Part shown: positions 1 through 10,046 of the stretch, one piece after another | Position numbering within the stretch: position 1 is the stretch's first letter | Layout: every line of letters begins with the position of its first letter | DNA from: Anaerobium acetethylicum | GTDB taxonomy: Bacteria > Bacillota > Clostridia > Lachnospirales > Lachnospiraceae | DNA length: 55,852 nt | Direction of reading: 5' to 3' | NCBI RefSeq assembly: GCF_900096945.1 | Contig: NZ_FMKA01000025.1 | Coordinates: forward strand, 1 to 55,852 | The notes under the pieces: model-generated | Databases searched by the model: none | Seen by the model: only the letters and a program-made list of their open reading frames with translations | Told to the model about the DNA's origin: nothing | Translations under genes and position numbers: made by a program

Positions 1-146
1 CTTAGGCCGCGTACTTTGCGGCCTTACGTACCACTACGTCTTCATCTAAGCGAGAGCGCGCTGCGAATGAACATGTTTTGCATCACGTCCTGATTACCAA
101 AACCCCTGCAAATTGACGGTTCCCATTCCGTAAATGGGCTTTTGAC
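1..146. repeat. Right half of a long palindromic intergenic element (copy 1)
   Basis: Bases 1-146 match 43496-43640 almost base for base, including the central inverted repeat GGCCGC/GCGGCC, the ACGTCTTCAT and AACATGTTTTGCATCA blocks, GCAAATTGACG and the end GGGCTTTTGAC. In the 43.5 kb copy these blocks pair with a left arm, giving a ~250-bp near-palindrome. Here the window starts at the centre, so the left arm lies outside. The element ends about 10 bases before the pirin stop codon. It has no coding capacity; a MITE-like or structured-RNA nature is inferred. Confidence 0.8.
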
Positions 147-155
147 ACTCCACTC

Positions 156-1001
156 TTACCGTTTAATAAACGTATTCTCATCCAGTTCCCGGAAGGCCAG
201 ATCCAGCTCTTCCTTTGTATTCATAACAATAGGGCCTCCCCATGCAATAGGTTCCTTCAGCGGTTTCCCTGAAAAAAGAAGAAACCGGATGCCTCTGTCC
301 GTTGCCTTCACCCTGAACACTTCTCCGTCATTGAAGAGAACCGCATTTTTTTCAGGTATGGTCTGTTTCCCATCAGCATCAAACTCGCCTTCACCCTGCA
401 CGATATAAATAAACAGCGTTGCATCCGGCGCGCATTGATAGGACCATTCGTTTCCTGCCACGACTTCGACATCCAGATAATCAGCCTTTACATGGCTTCC
501 TTCAAATGCCCCCTGGATCCCCTGATACGTTCCTGCGATGATGTGCACTCTGGTTCCAGCTTCCTCTGCTACAGGTATGCTTTCTCTTTTGATATCACCG
601 TATTTTGGAGGCGTCATCTTGTCCTTTGCCGGCAGATTCAGCCATAGCTGTGCGCCAAACATCCTTTCAGCCGGCTTTGGCATTTCCTGATGAATAATGC
701 CGGATCCGGCGGTCATCCACTGGCAGTCGCCATCGAGAATGCTGCCTTTGTTCCCAAGGCTGTCACCGTGTTCGATATCCCCCTGGATCAGATAGGTTAT
801 CGTTTCAATGCCTCTGTGCGGGTGCCACGGAAATCCCTTCGTATAATCATCCGGATTCGAAGAATCGAAAGCATCCAGCATCAAAAACGGATCGTAATCC
901 TTTGTATCATGATATCCGATGACCCGGACCAGCTTTACGCCTGCTCCGTCAACAGCCTGCACGCCTCTGGTGATTTTCTTCACTGTTCTGATTTTACCCA
1001 T
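156..1001 (-). CDS. Pirin family protein (cupin-fold)
   Basis: A 281-residue protein, the usual length for bacterial pirins. The N-terminal cupin carries the pirin metal-site pattern: HPHRGIETITYLIQG supplies the two closely spaced histidines and GIIHQEMP the later His and Glu. The C-terminal half is a second, degenerate cupin. Family members bind Fe(II); some have quercetinase activity and others act as redox-responsive partners of regulators, so the substrate cannot be stated. It is cytoplasmic, with no signal peptide. The ATG follows an AGAAAGGGG-type ribosome site. It is a single-gene unit whose 3' end abuts a palindromic repeat. Confidence 0.9.
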   Translation of the reverse strand: MGKIRTVKKITRGVQAVDGAGVKLVRVIGYHDTKDYDPFLMLDAFDSSNPDDYTKGFPWHPHRGIETITYLIQGDIEHGDSLGNKGSILDGDCQWMTAGSGIIHQEMPKPAERMFGAQLWLNLPAKDKMTPPKYGDIKRESIPVAEEAGTRVHIIAGTYQGIQGAFEGSHVKADYLDVEVVAGNEWSYQCAPDATLFIYIVQGEGEFDADGKQTIPEKNAVLFNDGEVFRVKATDRGIRFLLFSGKPLKEPIAWGGPIVMNTKEELDLAFRELDENTFIKR

Positions 1002-1030
1002 AGCTTAAAAACCCCTTTCTTCTTCCATTT

Positions 1031-1243
1031 TTATAGAATTATGATTGCCACGATGATTGTTGCCGTAAATCCTGCAATTACAGGAATTATATTTTTTCTG
1101 ACAAGATCCGCAGGCTCCACTCCGCATATGGCCGCTACCGGAATTACGGCCCATGGTATGATTGTTCTGTTGCATCGCCGCCAGCCATTATTGTATTTAT
1201 TATAAACCCGATACACAAACAGGTGCAACTTATTCCGAATCAT
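1031..1243 (-). pseudogene. C-terminal scrap of a multi-pass permease
   Basis: The last ~50 codons of this 70-codon frame read like the C-terminal end of an anion/cation antiporter-type permease: IIPWAVIPVAAICGVEP, then a basic loop (DLVRKN), then a final hydrophobic helix ending FTATIIVAIIIL. The first ~20 residues are charged and not membrane-like. There is no upstream coding continuation and no ribosome site. Just before IIPW another frame would read GGDATEQS, so a frameshift may lie there. I read it as a decayed remnant; the exact family is uncertain. Confidence 0.4.
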
Positions 1244-1282
1244 TTGCTTTTAGATACCGTATTTGTTATCATAAGATTTACA

Positions 1283-1332
1283 GTGACTATTCAGGACTAT
1301 GTCCTCTCGAAACAGAGGTTCTGCACAGTTAC
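1283..1332. repeat. Short inverted-repeat element, TGTAACTATTCAG family (copy A)
   Basis: It starts GTGACTATTCAGGAC and ends GGTTCTGCACAGTTAC, the reverse complement of GTAACTGTGCAGAACC, so the ends form imperfect terminal inverted repeats. The interior GGACTATGTCC matches the 2.9, 24.9 and 44.9 kb copies. It lies in the leader of the RsmH-like gene and may be transcribed. Confidence 0.7.
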
Positions 1333-1378
1333 GCTTTGCATGCTATCACAAACGAAATGAAATTTTGGAGGTTATATA

Positions 1379-2428
1379 ATGGAAAACCAGGAAGGAAAGC
1401 ACAAGCGACGCGTTCGATATAGCGGAACTCATCCGAAGGCTTTTAAAGAAAAATATAAGGAACTGCAGCCTGAAAAATATGCAGATACTGTAGCAAAGGT
1501 CATCCAAAAGGGAAGTACCCCTGCCGGCATGCATCGTTCAATCTGCGTGAATGAAATATTAGAGTTCCTGCAGATCACGCCCGGACAGACCGGACTGGAT
1601 GCAACGCTTGGTTATGGCGGCCACACTTTGGAGATGCTGAAATGCCTGCATTCAGAGGGACATCTGTATTCCCTTGATGTGGATTCCATCGAGCTGCCCC
1701 GCACCAGGGAACGTCTGGCCAACTTAGGTTATGGACCTGAAATTTTAACAATCAAACACATGAATTTTTCCAATATAGATCAGGTTGCTTCAGAAGCAGG
1801 TCCTTTCGATTTCATACTAGCAGACCTGGGCGTCTCTTCTATGCAGATCGATAATCCGGACAGAGGGTTTTCATTTAAAATCGAGGGACCCCTTGACCTG
1901 CGCTTAAATCCAGAAAAAGGCGAGTCGGCAGCAGCCCGTTTGAAAACCATTTCGCAGGCAGAACTGCAGGGCATGCTCATAGAAAATGCGGATGAACCTT
2001 ATGCCGTGGAAATCTCCCGCGCCATTATCTCCGCAATCAAAAAAGGAAAAGACATATCCACAACAACCCAGCTCCAGCAGATTATCAGGGATGCCCTTCA
2101 GTTCATTCCTGAAAAGACCAGAAATGAGGCAGTCAAAAAATCCTGTCAGCGATGCTTCCAGGCACTGCGCATTGATGTCAACAGCGAATTTGAAGTATTG
2201 AACGAGTTTTTGGAAAAGCTTCCTGACGCCCTTGCCGAAGGCGGACGTGTTGCCATCCTCACGTTCCATTCAGGAGAAGACCGTCTTGTAAAAAAATCTT
2301 TTAAACGATTCAAGCGCGAAGGCATTTACCGCGAAATCGCACCCGAAGCAATTCGTCCCTCAGCCGAAGAATGCAATTCCAACGGACGTGCCCGCTGCGC
2401 CAAATTGCGCTGGGCTATAAAAGCATAA
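1379..2428 (+). CDS. RsmH-like 16S rRNA methyltransferase paralogue (MraW family)
   Basis: A 349-residue SAM-dependent methyltransferase of the RsmH/MraW family, which N4-methylates C1402 of 16S rRNA. Family signatures are clear: DATLGYGGHT (SAM motif I), DLGVSSMQID followed by the RGFSF segment, the inserted helical domain, and ILTFHSGEDRLVKKSFK near the C-terminus. A basic ~50-residue N-terminal extension (MENQEGKHKRR...) precedes HRSICVNEIL, which corresponds to the canonical RsmH start. The canonical gene normally sits at the head of the dcw/mur cluster. This one stands alone with its own terminator, so it is probably a second paralogue and its rRNA target may differ. The start follows a strong TTTTGGAGG site. 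Confidence 0.88.
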   Translation: MENQEGKHKRRVRYSGTHPKAFKEKYKELQPEKYADTVAKVIQKGSTPAGMHRSICVNEILEFLQITPGQTGLDATLGYGGHTLEMLKCLHSEGHLYSLDVDSIELPRTRERLANLGYGPEILTIKHMNFSNIDQVASEAGPFDFILADLGVSSMQIDNPDRGFSFKIEGPLDLRLNPEKGESAAARLKTISQAELQGMLIENADEPYAVEISRAIISAIKKGKDISTTTQLQQIIRDALQFIPEKTRNEAVKKSCQRCFQALRIDVNSEFEVLNEFLEKLPDALAEGGRVAILTFHSGEDRLVKKSFKRFKREGIYREIAPEAIRPSAEECNSNGRARCAKLRWAIKA

Positions 2429-2463
2429 GGTCATTCCCCGGCAGACTCTTTCGAAATATGATC

Positions 2464-2505
2464 AAAGTGGCTTCGCCCTCAGAATTGAAGGCGAAGCCAC
2501 TTTTT
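2464..2505. terminator. Bidirectional rho-independent terminator
   Basis: AAAGTGGCTTCGCC pairs with GGCGAAGCCACTTT, followed by TTT on the plus strand. The A-rich 5' edge gives a U-run on the minus strand. It sits between the convergent RsmH-like gene and the DUF5661 gene. Confidence 0.9.
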
Positions 2506-2525
2506 AGTACAAAAGTTACACAATT

Positions 2526-2556
2526 TGTAACTATTCATGACTACTGAACAGTTATA
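2526..2556. repeat. Minimal 31-bp inverted-repeat element (copy B)
   Basis: TGTAACTATTCA and TGAACAGTTATA are separated by 7 bases, leaving essentially only the two termini of the family seen at 24.9 kb. The TTA of the right end is read on the minus strand as the TAA stop codon of the DUF5661 gene. Confidence 0.7.
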
Positions 2557-2854
2557 CGATCTGAATCTTTTTGCCTTTGGGGTCTCCCTCAAAAGCTTCA
2601 ATGGCATGTTCCCATGCCTCTAATCCGATGTCCTGGTTATAGTATAATGGCACTTCATTCAAATGTGCCAGTGCGATTTTCCCCGTTGTCAAAGGATTGT
2701 CATCTGTTACGTTCGTGTCAGGATCAACGATTCCGTGCTCCAATTCTATATTGAGCCCTTCCAGAAATTCTTCCGGAGTAAATCTGGAATTTTCAAAATC
2801 CACCCCTAATTGTCCGGCAATATCCATCGCTTCAGGCAATGTGATTTTTTTCAT
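2552..2854 (-). CDS. Small DUF5661 family protein
   Basis: A 100-residue acidic soluble protein. The core ELEHGIVDPDTNVT followed by DDNPLTTGKIALAHLNE and PLYYNQ is the DUF5661 signature as I recall it; the function is unknown. An in-frame start 96 bases upstream exists, but the ATG at 2854 is preceded by AGGAAGTGATGGT, a good ribosome site, and the upstream stretch translates repeat copy C rather than protein-like sequence. Its stop codon is donated by repeat copy B. It therefore sits squeezed between two members of the same repeat family. Confidence 0.8.
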   Translation of the reverse strand: MKKITLPEAMDIAGQLGVDFENSRFTPEEFLEGLNIELEHGIVDPDTNVTDDNPLTTGKIALAHLNEVPLYYNQDIGLEAWEHAIEAFEGDPKGKKIQIV

Positions 2855-2878
2855 ACCATCACTTCCTTTCATTTTGGA

Positions 2879-2951
2879 GTGACCATTCAGGACTATGTCC
2901 TTCACGATCACAGATAATGTACACAAATTGCCAAACCAGCAATTTGGCACG
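2879..2951. repeat. Partial inverted-repeat element (copy C)
   Basis: GTGACCATTCAGGACTATGT, then a block like the 24.9 kb copy (TCACAGATAATG, ACACAAATTG, CAATTTGGCAC). The internal hairpin CAAATTGCC/GGCAATTTG-like is kept, but no right terminal repeat is found before the katG stop at 2965. It is therefore truncated. Confidence 0.65.
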
Positions 2952-2964
2952 GCTTAACGGGGGA

Positions 2965-5220
<2,256 letters not shown>

Positions 5221-5267
5221 TCACAATTGACCGTGGATCTGAAGAGTTATGTCATCTTATCAGTTAT

Positions 5268-5296
5268 ATTATACCCATTACAAATTGTTAATACAA
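5268..5296 (-). promoter_or_regulatory. Likely katG promoter
   Basis: On the minus strand TTGTAT (5296-5291), a 17-base spacer and a perfect TATAAT (5273-5268) lie about 110 bases upstream of the katG start. The surroundings are AT-rich; no convincing PerR box was recognised. Confidence 0.6.
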
Positions 5297-5438
5297 TATA
5301 AATATGTACTCTGTTGTTTTTTTCATTATTTTATTGTCGTTTCTAATTATCTGTGTGTTTCGCACTAATTTCCGAGTAACCATTCAATTTCTTCTGCAAT
5401 TCAGGACTGTATTCTTCCCCCTTCACACAGAAGGATAA

Positions 5439-5564
5439 AGAGTCTGCCTGGGCAGACTCTCGCGCCGAGCGCGGTCGCTTTTGCGACACAATTCCCATCG
5501 CGCGAGTGTGCTTCCATGCGGAGCGTTTTTCATCTCATAGGACGAACTTTCCTATGAGATGAAA
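5439..5564. repeat. Stem-loop-rich non-coding block
   Basis: The 485-base gap between katG and the GTPase gene holds no gene. It contains AGAGTCTGCC/GGCAGACTCT (5439-5460, 2-base loop), a GC-rich tract with CGCGCCGAGCGCG and CGCGCGAG (5461-5525), and a perfect 15-bp stem TTTCATCTCATAGGA/TCCTATGAGATGAAA (5528-5564). Upstream, 5376-5415 holds eroded copies of ATTCAGGACTG-type repeat ends. It looks like a dispersed structured repeat or an RNA. Confidence 0.5.
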
Positions 5565-5570
5565 GAAAAA

Positions 5571-5600
5571 TGGTTTCACCTTTACAGACAGGTGAAACCA
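5571..5600 (-). terminator. Terminator of the GTPase operon
   Basis: On the minus strand GGTTTCACCT, an 8-base loop and AGGTGAAACC are followed by ATTTTTCTTTC, about 45 bases after the stop codon at 5643. Confidence 0.85.
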
Positions 5601-5642
5601 CGCTCTTAACAACGTATACAAAGTACATAACTGGCACTTCAC

Positions 5643-8321
5643 TTATTTTTTTATGACATAATTCCCGCTCTTCTCGTTCTTGTTCAGATAATTGCTTCTG
5701 ATTTCTTCCTCTGCTTCCTTGATTTCAGCTTTCAGCCCCTGCGCAGAAAGCCGTCCGGCACCATTTCCCAGCACGATCATCTGCTCTAGTGCATCAGATG
5801 TCGCCACTGTCACGTCGTACTTATGTCCGATTTCATGGACAGCCTTTTCGATGTACTGATCTGCAGTCTCCGCTTCTTTCGTGTAGACCACATGTATGTT
5901 ATGGTACATGGAAATCCCGCCCCGGCCGCCTTCCACTTTGTAGGCGTCGAATACCAGGATGACAGTAATCTTTTTGTAGCTCTGGTAGTTGCTGAGAATA
6001 TCCATCAGCTTGTTTCTGGCTGCCTCCAGGTTGATTCTGGCCAGCCCCTTCAGCTCATCCCATGCAAAAATGATATTATAGCCATCTACCAGCAGATACC
6101 GTTCCCTGATTTCCTGTTTTTTCAGCAGCACCCTTCTGGTTTCCGCTCCGTCACTCCCTTCCTGCTTTTCTGAGCCGGCAGAAATGATCCTCTTGGAAAC
6201 AGGATTCCTGTCCCTTTTGATGGCGCCATAGGTGCGGACGAAAATTTCCTCCAATTCTTTTTCATCATACATTTCTGTGGCTGCACGGCTTCCGGTCACT
6301 GGTGTCTTCCGGGTTTTCTCTTCTCCTGCTTCTATACCAAAGGACAAGCCGCTGTCCACATGCATATATTGTTCCACCTGGTCCCAGGGCACTACGAATC
6401 CGGCTCCATGGGCACAGAAAACGGACCCCGTCGGATTCTCCGGATCCTTCTCCGGATCATAAGCATAGGAAGCGATGATTTCTTCCGTATTATGGCATGG
6501 TTTGTACCCTTTCGGGGTGCAGAACAGCCTGCCGCGGCCTTTCGTATAGGCAATCACTTCCATCTGGTAGTCCCGCATTCCTGCAACAGGTGCAATACCG
6601 CTCAGTATGGCCAGCGCATCTTCTATCAGCGGATCCGCAAAGCTTCCCTGCATTTTCTGGATGTCAGCCAGGGCCCTGCCGACCGATTCCCGCGGGATCT
6701 CCAGGCGGTACTCGTAAACCGGCTCTAACAGTATACTTTCAGCCTTCTTCAGGCCCTGTCTAACCGCACGGTAGGTCGCCTGCCTGAAGTCCCCGCCTTC
6801 CGTATGCTTCTGGTGGGCGCGTCCTGCCACCAGCGTGATCTTCATATCCGTGATTTCCGAACCTGTGAGCACGCCTTTATGTTTTTTCTCCTCCAGGTGG
6901 GTCAGCACAAGCCGCTGCCAGTTCCTGTCCAGGACATCCTCGCTGCAAGCGGCTTCGAACTGCAGACCGCTTCCCGGTTCTCCCGGCTCCATCAACAGAT
7001 GGACTTCCGCATAATGGCGCAGGGGTTCAAAATGTCCAATTCCCTCTACCGGGCCTGCGATCGTCTCCTTATAGACAATGCTGCCGGCGCCGAATTCCAC
7101 CTTGACGCCGAAGCGTTCTAAAATCATGCTCTTCAGGATTTCTATTTCAATTTCTCCCATGACCTTTGCATGAATCTCACCCAGCTGCTCATCCCACACG
7201 ATATGAAGGTGGGGTTCCTCCTCTTCCAGCTGGCGCAGTTTGACGAGCATTCCGTGAACATCGCATTCCGGGGGCAGCTGGATCTCATAAGTCAGGACCG
7301 GCTCGAGTATGGGCATGTCAGACGCCGCTTCTATGCCCAGTCCCTCTCCTGAATAGGTCCTCGACAGGCCGGTCACCGCACAGATGGTCCCTGCCAGGGC
7401 TTCTGCTGCCGGCTGGAACTGGCTGCCGGAGTAGATGCGGATCTGGTCCGCCTTTTCTTTCCAGATTTCCCTGTTCCCAGGAACCTGCTTCTGTCCGTCT
7501 TCCGTTTTTTCATTTGTCAGGACTGCTTTCACCTTCAGGCTTCCGCCTGTTATCTTCATATGGGTCAGGCGGGTTCCCTGTGCATCCCGGGTGATCTTGA
7601 ATATTTTAGCGCCGAACTCTTCCGGATACTCCGGTGGGATGGTATATTCTTCCATTCCATCAAGGAATGTGTCCACACCCTCTGCCTTCAATGCAGAGCC
7701 GAAATATACGGGGAAAATTTTTCTTTCGGCAATGCAGGCGGCAATCTCCCTCTTTTCCAAAGTCCCATTTTCCAGGTACTGTTCCATCAGGTGTTCGTCA
7801 CACATGGCGAGCTTGTCCCAGAATGCCTCCTGGTCTTTATCATTTCCAAATTCTATGCACCTTTCATCAAGGCGTTTTTCCATCTCCTGAAGCAGTTTTT
7901 CCCGGTCCGTCCCTGCCTGGTCCATCTTATTGACGAACAGGAAAACAGGGATTTCATATATGTTCAAAAGTTTCCATAAGGTCAGGGTATGGCTCTCGAT
8001 CCCGTCTGCACCGTTGATGACCAGAATGGCATAATCCAGCACCTGCAGGGTCCGCTCCATTTCTGCAGAAAAATCCACGTGGCCCGGGGTATCAAGCAGA
8101 GTCACCTGCTTTTCTCCCAGCGCAAACTCCGCCTGCTTTGAAAAGATCGTGATTCCTCTTGCCTTCTCCAGCTCGTAGGTATCCAGGAAGGCATCCTGGT
8201 GGTCTACCCGCCCCATTTTTCTGATGCTGCCGCTTACATACAGCATGCTTTCCGATAACGTCGTCTTTCCGGCATCCACATGGGCAAGGATGCCGGCTAC
8301 GATTCTATTCGTGCTCCTCAT
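5643..8321 (-). CDS. TetM-like translational GTPase fused to a Rae1/YacP NYN endonuclease domain
   Basis: An 892-residue fusion. Residues 1 to ~640 follow the EF-G/TetM ribosomal protection fold: G1 AHVDAGKT (13-20), RGITI with switch I Thr58, DTPGH (77-81), NKMD (131-134), G5 SAL, then domains II-V. The domain IV tip that dislodges tetracycline in TetM (YSPV) reads IAPV here, so drug resistance is doubtful. After a ~95-residue extension, residues 739-892 closely match Bacillus YacP/Rae1, a ribosome A-site mRNA endonuclease: LLVDGYNII (Asp746), VFDAYKV (Asp792), ETADQYIEK (Asp821), VATSD (Asp843). All presumed acidic residues are kept; only the last ~25 residues of YacP are missing. The start overlaps the aldolase stop by ATGA. 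Inferred role: GTP-driven delivery of an mRNA-cleaving domain to the ribosome. Confidence 0.85.
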   Translation of the reverse strand: MRSTNRIVAGILAHVDAGKTTLSESMLYVSGSIRKMGRVDHQDAFLDTYELEKARGITIFSKQAEFALGEKQVTLLDTPGHVDFSAEMERTLQVLDYAILVINGADGIESHTLTLWKLLNIYEIPVFLFVNKMDQAGTDREKLLQEMEKRLDERCIEFGNDKDQEAFWDKLAMCDEHLMEQYLENGTLEKREIAACIAERKIFPVYFGSALKAEGVDTFLDGMEEYTIPPEYPEEFGAKIFKITRDAQGTRLTHMKITGGSLKVKAVLTNEKTEDGQKQVPGNREIWKEKADQIRIYSGSQFQPAAEALAGTICAVTGLSRTYSGEGLGIEAASDMPILEPVLTYEIQLPPECDVHGMLVKLRQLEEEEPHLHIVWDEQLGEIHAKVMGEIEIEILKSMILERFGVKVEFGAGSIVYKETIAGPVEGIGHFEPLRHYAEVHLLMEPGEPGSGLQFEAACSEDVLDRNWQRLVLTHLEEKKHKGVLTGSEITDMKITLVAGRAHQKHTEGGDFRQATYRAVRQGLKKAESILLEPVYEYRLEIPRESVGRALADIQKMQGSFADPLIEDALAILSGIAPVAGMRDYQMEVIAYTKGRGRLFCTPKGYKPCHNTEEIIASYAYDPEKDPENPTGSVFCAHGAGFVVPWDQVEQYMHVDSGLSFGIEAGEEKTRKTPVTGSRAATEMYDEKELEEIFVRTYGAIKRDRNPVSKRIISAGSEKQEGSDGAETRRVLLKKQEIRERYLLVDGYNIIFAWDELKGLARINLEAARNKLMDILSNYQSYKKITVILVFDAYKVEGGRGGISMYHNIHVVYTKEAETADQYIEKAVHEIGHKYDVTVATSDALEQMIVLGNGAGRLSAQGLKAEIKEAEEEIRSNYLNKNEKSGNYVIKK

Positions 8322-9343
8322 ACAGATTCCAGCAGCAGATCGATATCAGCCTCTGCTGTCGCCCAGTTTGTCGCCAGTCTGACGACAGTATGGGGTTCGT
8401 CATAAGATTCCCAAAAGCTGAAGGAAACGATTTCCGATAACCTGTCCATATCCTGGTTGTCCAGAATAAGAAACTGCTGGTTTGTTGGCGACTCAAAATA
8501 AAACTCAAACCCTTTTTCCAAAAGGCCGTTCTTCAGTTTTTCTGCCATTCTGATTGCATGTTTCCCGATTTCAATATATAGGTCATCCGTAAAAAGCACA
8601 TCAAACTGGATTCCCAGAAGCCGTCCCTTGGCAAGCAGGCCGCCTTGCTGCTTCACAAGGGTAAAGAAATTTTTTACCAGGTCCGGTCTTGTGATCACGA
8701 CAGCCTCTCCAAACAACGCTCCCACCTTGGTCCCGCCGATATAGAAAACATCACAGCACCGGGCAATCACTTCCAGGGTAACATCCGTATCCTCTGCCGC
8801 AAGGCCATATCCCAGTCTGGCCCCATCCAGATACAAGGGTATATCGTGTTTCCTGCACACTCTGCCCAGATCTTCCAGTTCCTTTTTCGTATAAAGGGTT
8901 CCATACTCTGTCGGATGCGAAATATAGACCATTCCCGGATGCACCATGTGGGCATTGTTCTGGTCATTATTGAATGTTTCCATATAGCGATCCACCTGCT
9001 CCGGTAAAATCTTTCCCTGTTTCTGGGGCAGCGTCAACACCTTGTGGCCGCCAGCCTCTATGGCCCCTGCTTCGTGGGTTGAAATATGCCCGCTGTCTGC
9101 TGCTACTACGCCCTCGTAAGAACGCAGCAGTGCCTTGATTACCGTGGCATTTGTCTGGGTCCCCCCTACCAGAAAATGTATCTCTGCAGCCGGGCAATTG
9201 CAGGCCATGCGTATCTTGTTTTTAGCGCTTTCACAGTACTTATCAGTACCGTATCCCGGCGTTTTTTCCATATTTGTTTCCATGAGCTTTTCCAAAATCA
9301 GAGGATGTGCACCCTCCATATAATCACTGTCAAAATATAACAT
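8318..9343 (-). CDS. Threonine aldolase-like PLP lyase (beta-eliminating lyase family)
   Basis: A 341-residue fold-type I PLP enzyme. Visible features are GGTQTN (phosphate-binding turn), HISTHEAGA (His stacking on PLP, 86-90), YLDGARLG (Asp173 for the pyridine N, Arg176) and the Schiff-base lysine in YIGGTKVGA (Lys206). This pattern is that of low-specificity L-threonine aldolase, which splits threonine to glycine and acetaldehyde; tyrosine phenol-lyase-type relatives are less similar in length. It is cytosolic and the first gene of a two-gene operon: its TGA overlaps the GTPase ATG, so the two are translationally coupled, though no metabolic link is obvious. Confidence 0.88.
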   Translation of the reverse strand: MLYFDSDYMEGAHPLILEKLMETNMEKTPGYGTDKYCESAKNKIRMACNCPAAEIHFLVGGTQTNATVIKALLRSYEGVVAADSGHISTHEAGAIEAGGHKVLTLPQKQGKILPEQVDRYMETFNNDQNNAHMVHPGMVYISHPTEYGTLYTKKELEDLGRVCRKHDIPLYLDGARLGYGLAAEDTDVTLEVIARCCDVFYIGGTKVGALFGEAVVITRPDLVKNFFTLVKQQGGLLAKGRLLGIQFDVLFTDDLYIEIGKHAIRMAEKLKNGLLEKGFEFYFESPTNQQFLILDNQDMDRLSEIVSFSFWESYDEPHTVVRLATNWATAEADIDLLLESV

Positions 9344-9433
9344 CTTTTAGTATTCCTCACTTTCCATTTCTTTTGTCGAACATCTTATAAATGGATCTTC
9401 CCTTTTCGTAGTGCGCCGCTGATATGCACGAAT

Positions 9434-9868
9434 TCACACTTTGGCTTTTCCTAAAGCAGTCTGAATAAATTGCATACTTTCCAATAACTCCCCAATCTGT
9501 TCCGGTTCAACCTCTTTCAGTATATCTTCAGCCTGCTTATCAGAAAGCACTTCCAGCTTATTGTATAATTCTCTGCCTGCTTCGGTTAACTTCAGCTGCT
9601 TTTTACGTCCGTCACCTGCGCTGGGCAGCCGGCTGATCAGTCCCTTGGTTTCCAGTTTGGCCAGAACCCTGCTTAAATAGCTTTTATCTATGTTCAGATC
9701 TTCCGCAATCCTGTTTGCCGAACATCCTTCATTCCGGCCGACCTCTCCTATAACACGGCCTTCCACTAAGGAATATGCCGTTCCGAGCACATAACGGTCA
9801 AAAACACTTAATTCCACTGCAAAAAAACGGTTAAAAGCACGTACCTGACTTAATATTTGTTCTTCCAT
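9434..9868 (-). CDS. MarR family transcriptional regulator
   Basis: A 144-residue winged-helix repressor. The DNA-recognition region is NRIAEDLNIDKSYLSRVLAKLETKGLISR, followed by the beta-wing PSAGDGRKKQLKLTEAG, typical of MarR/SlyA proteins; terminal helices would form the dimer. The N-terminal segment (QILSQVRAFNRFF) resembles members that also carry acetyltransferase domains, but none is present here. TGGAGG precedes the ATG. It lies just upstream (in transcription order) of the aldolase-GTPase operon in the same direction, so control of that operon is plausible but unproven. Confidence 0.9.
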   Translation of the reverse strand: MEEQILSQVRAFNRFFAVELSVFDRYVLGTAYSLVEGRVIGEVGRNEGCSANRIAEDLNIDKSYLSRVLAKLETKGLISRLPSAGDGRKKQLKLTEAGRELYNKLEVLSDKQAEDILKEVEPEQIGELLESMQFIQTALGKAKV

Positions 9869-9970
9869 ATATACCTCCAGAGTAATACAGGTAATTTTAT
9901 CATATATATAGTTATACGCCGATTAGTGGACTTCGTCAACCAACCAGCGTATCAGGCTTTCACTATTCCC

Positions 9971-10018
9971 AATTCAAAAAGTGCTGGTCGGAGATTTCCG
10001 ACCAGCACTTTTTGAATT
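9971..10018. terminator. Bidirectional terminator downstream of GH32
   Basis: A perfect 21-bp inverted repeat from AATTCAAAAAGTGCTGG to CCAGCACTTTTTGAATT with a 6-base loop and T-runs on both strands. It closes the fructan operon on the minus strand. Confidence 0.93.
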
Positions 10019-10046
10019 TATTCTTTTCTTCGAATCTTCTATTTCT

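Noticed and set aside
5643-8321. Tetracycline-resistance gene call for the TetM-like protein
   Set aside because: The domain IV tip differs from TetM, the protein has a nuclease fusion, and such GTPases are common chromosomal genes; resistance is not supported by sequence alone.
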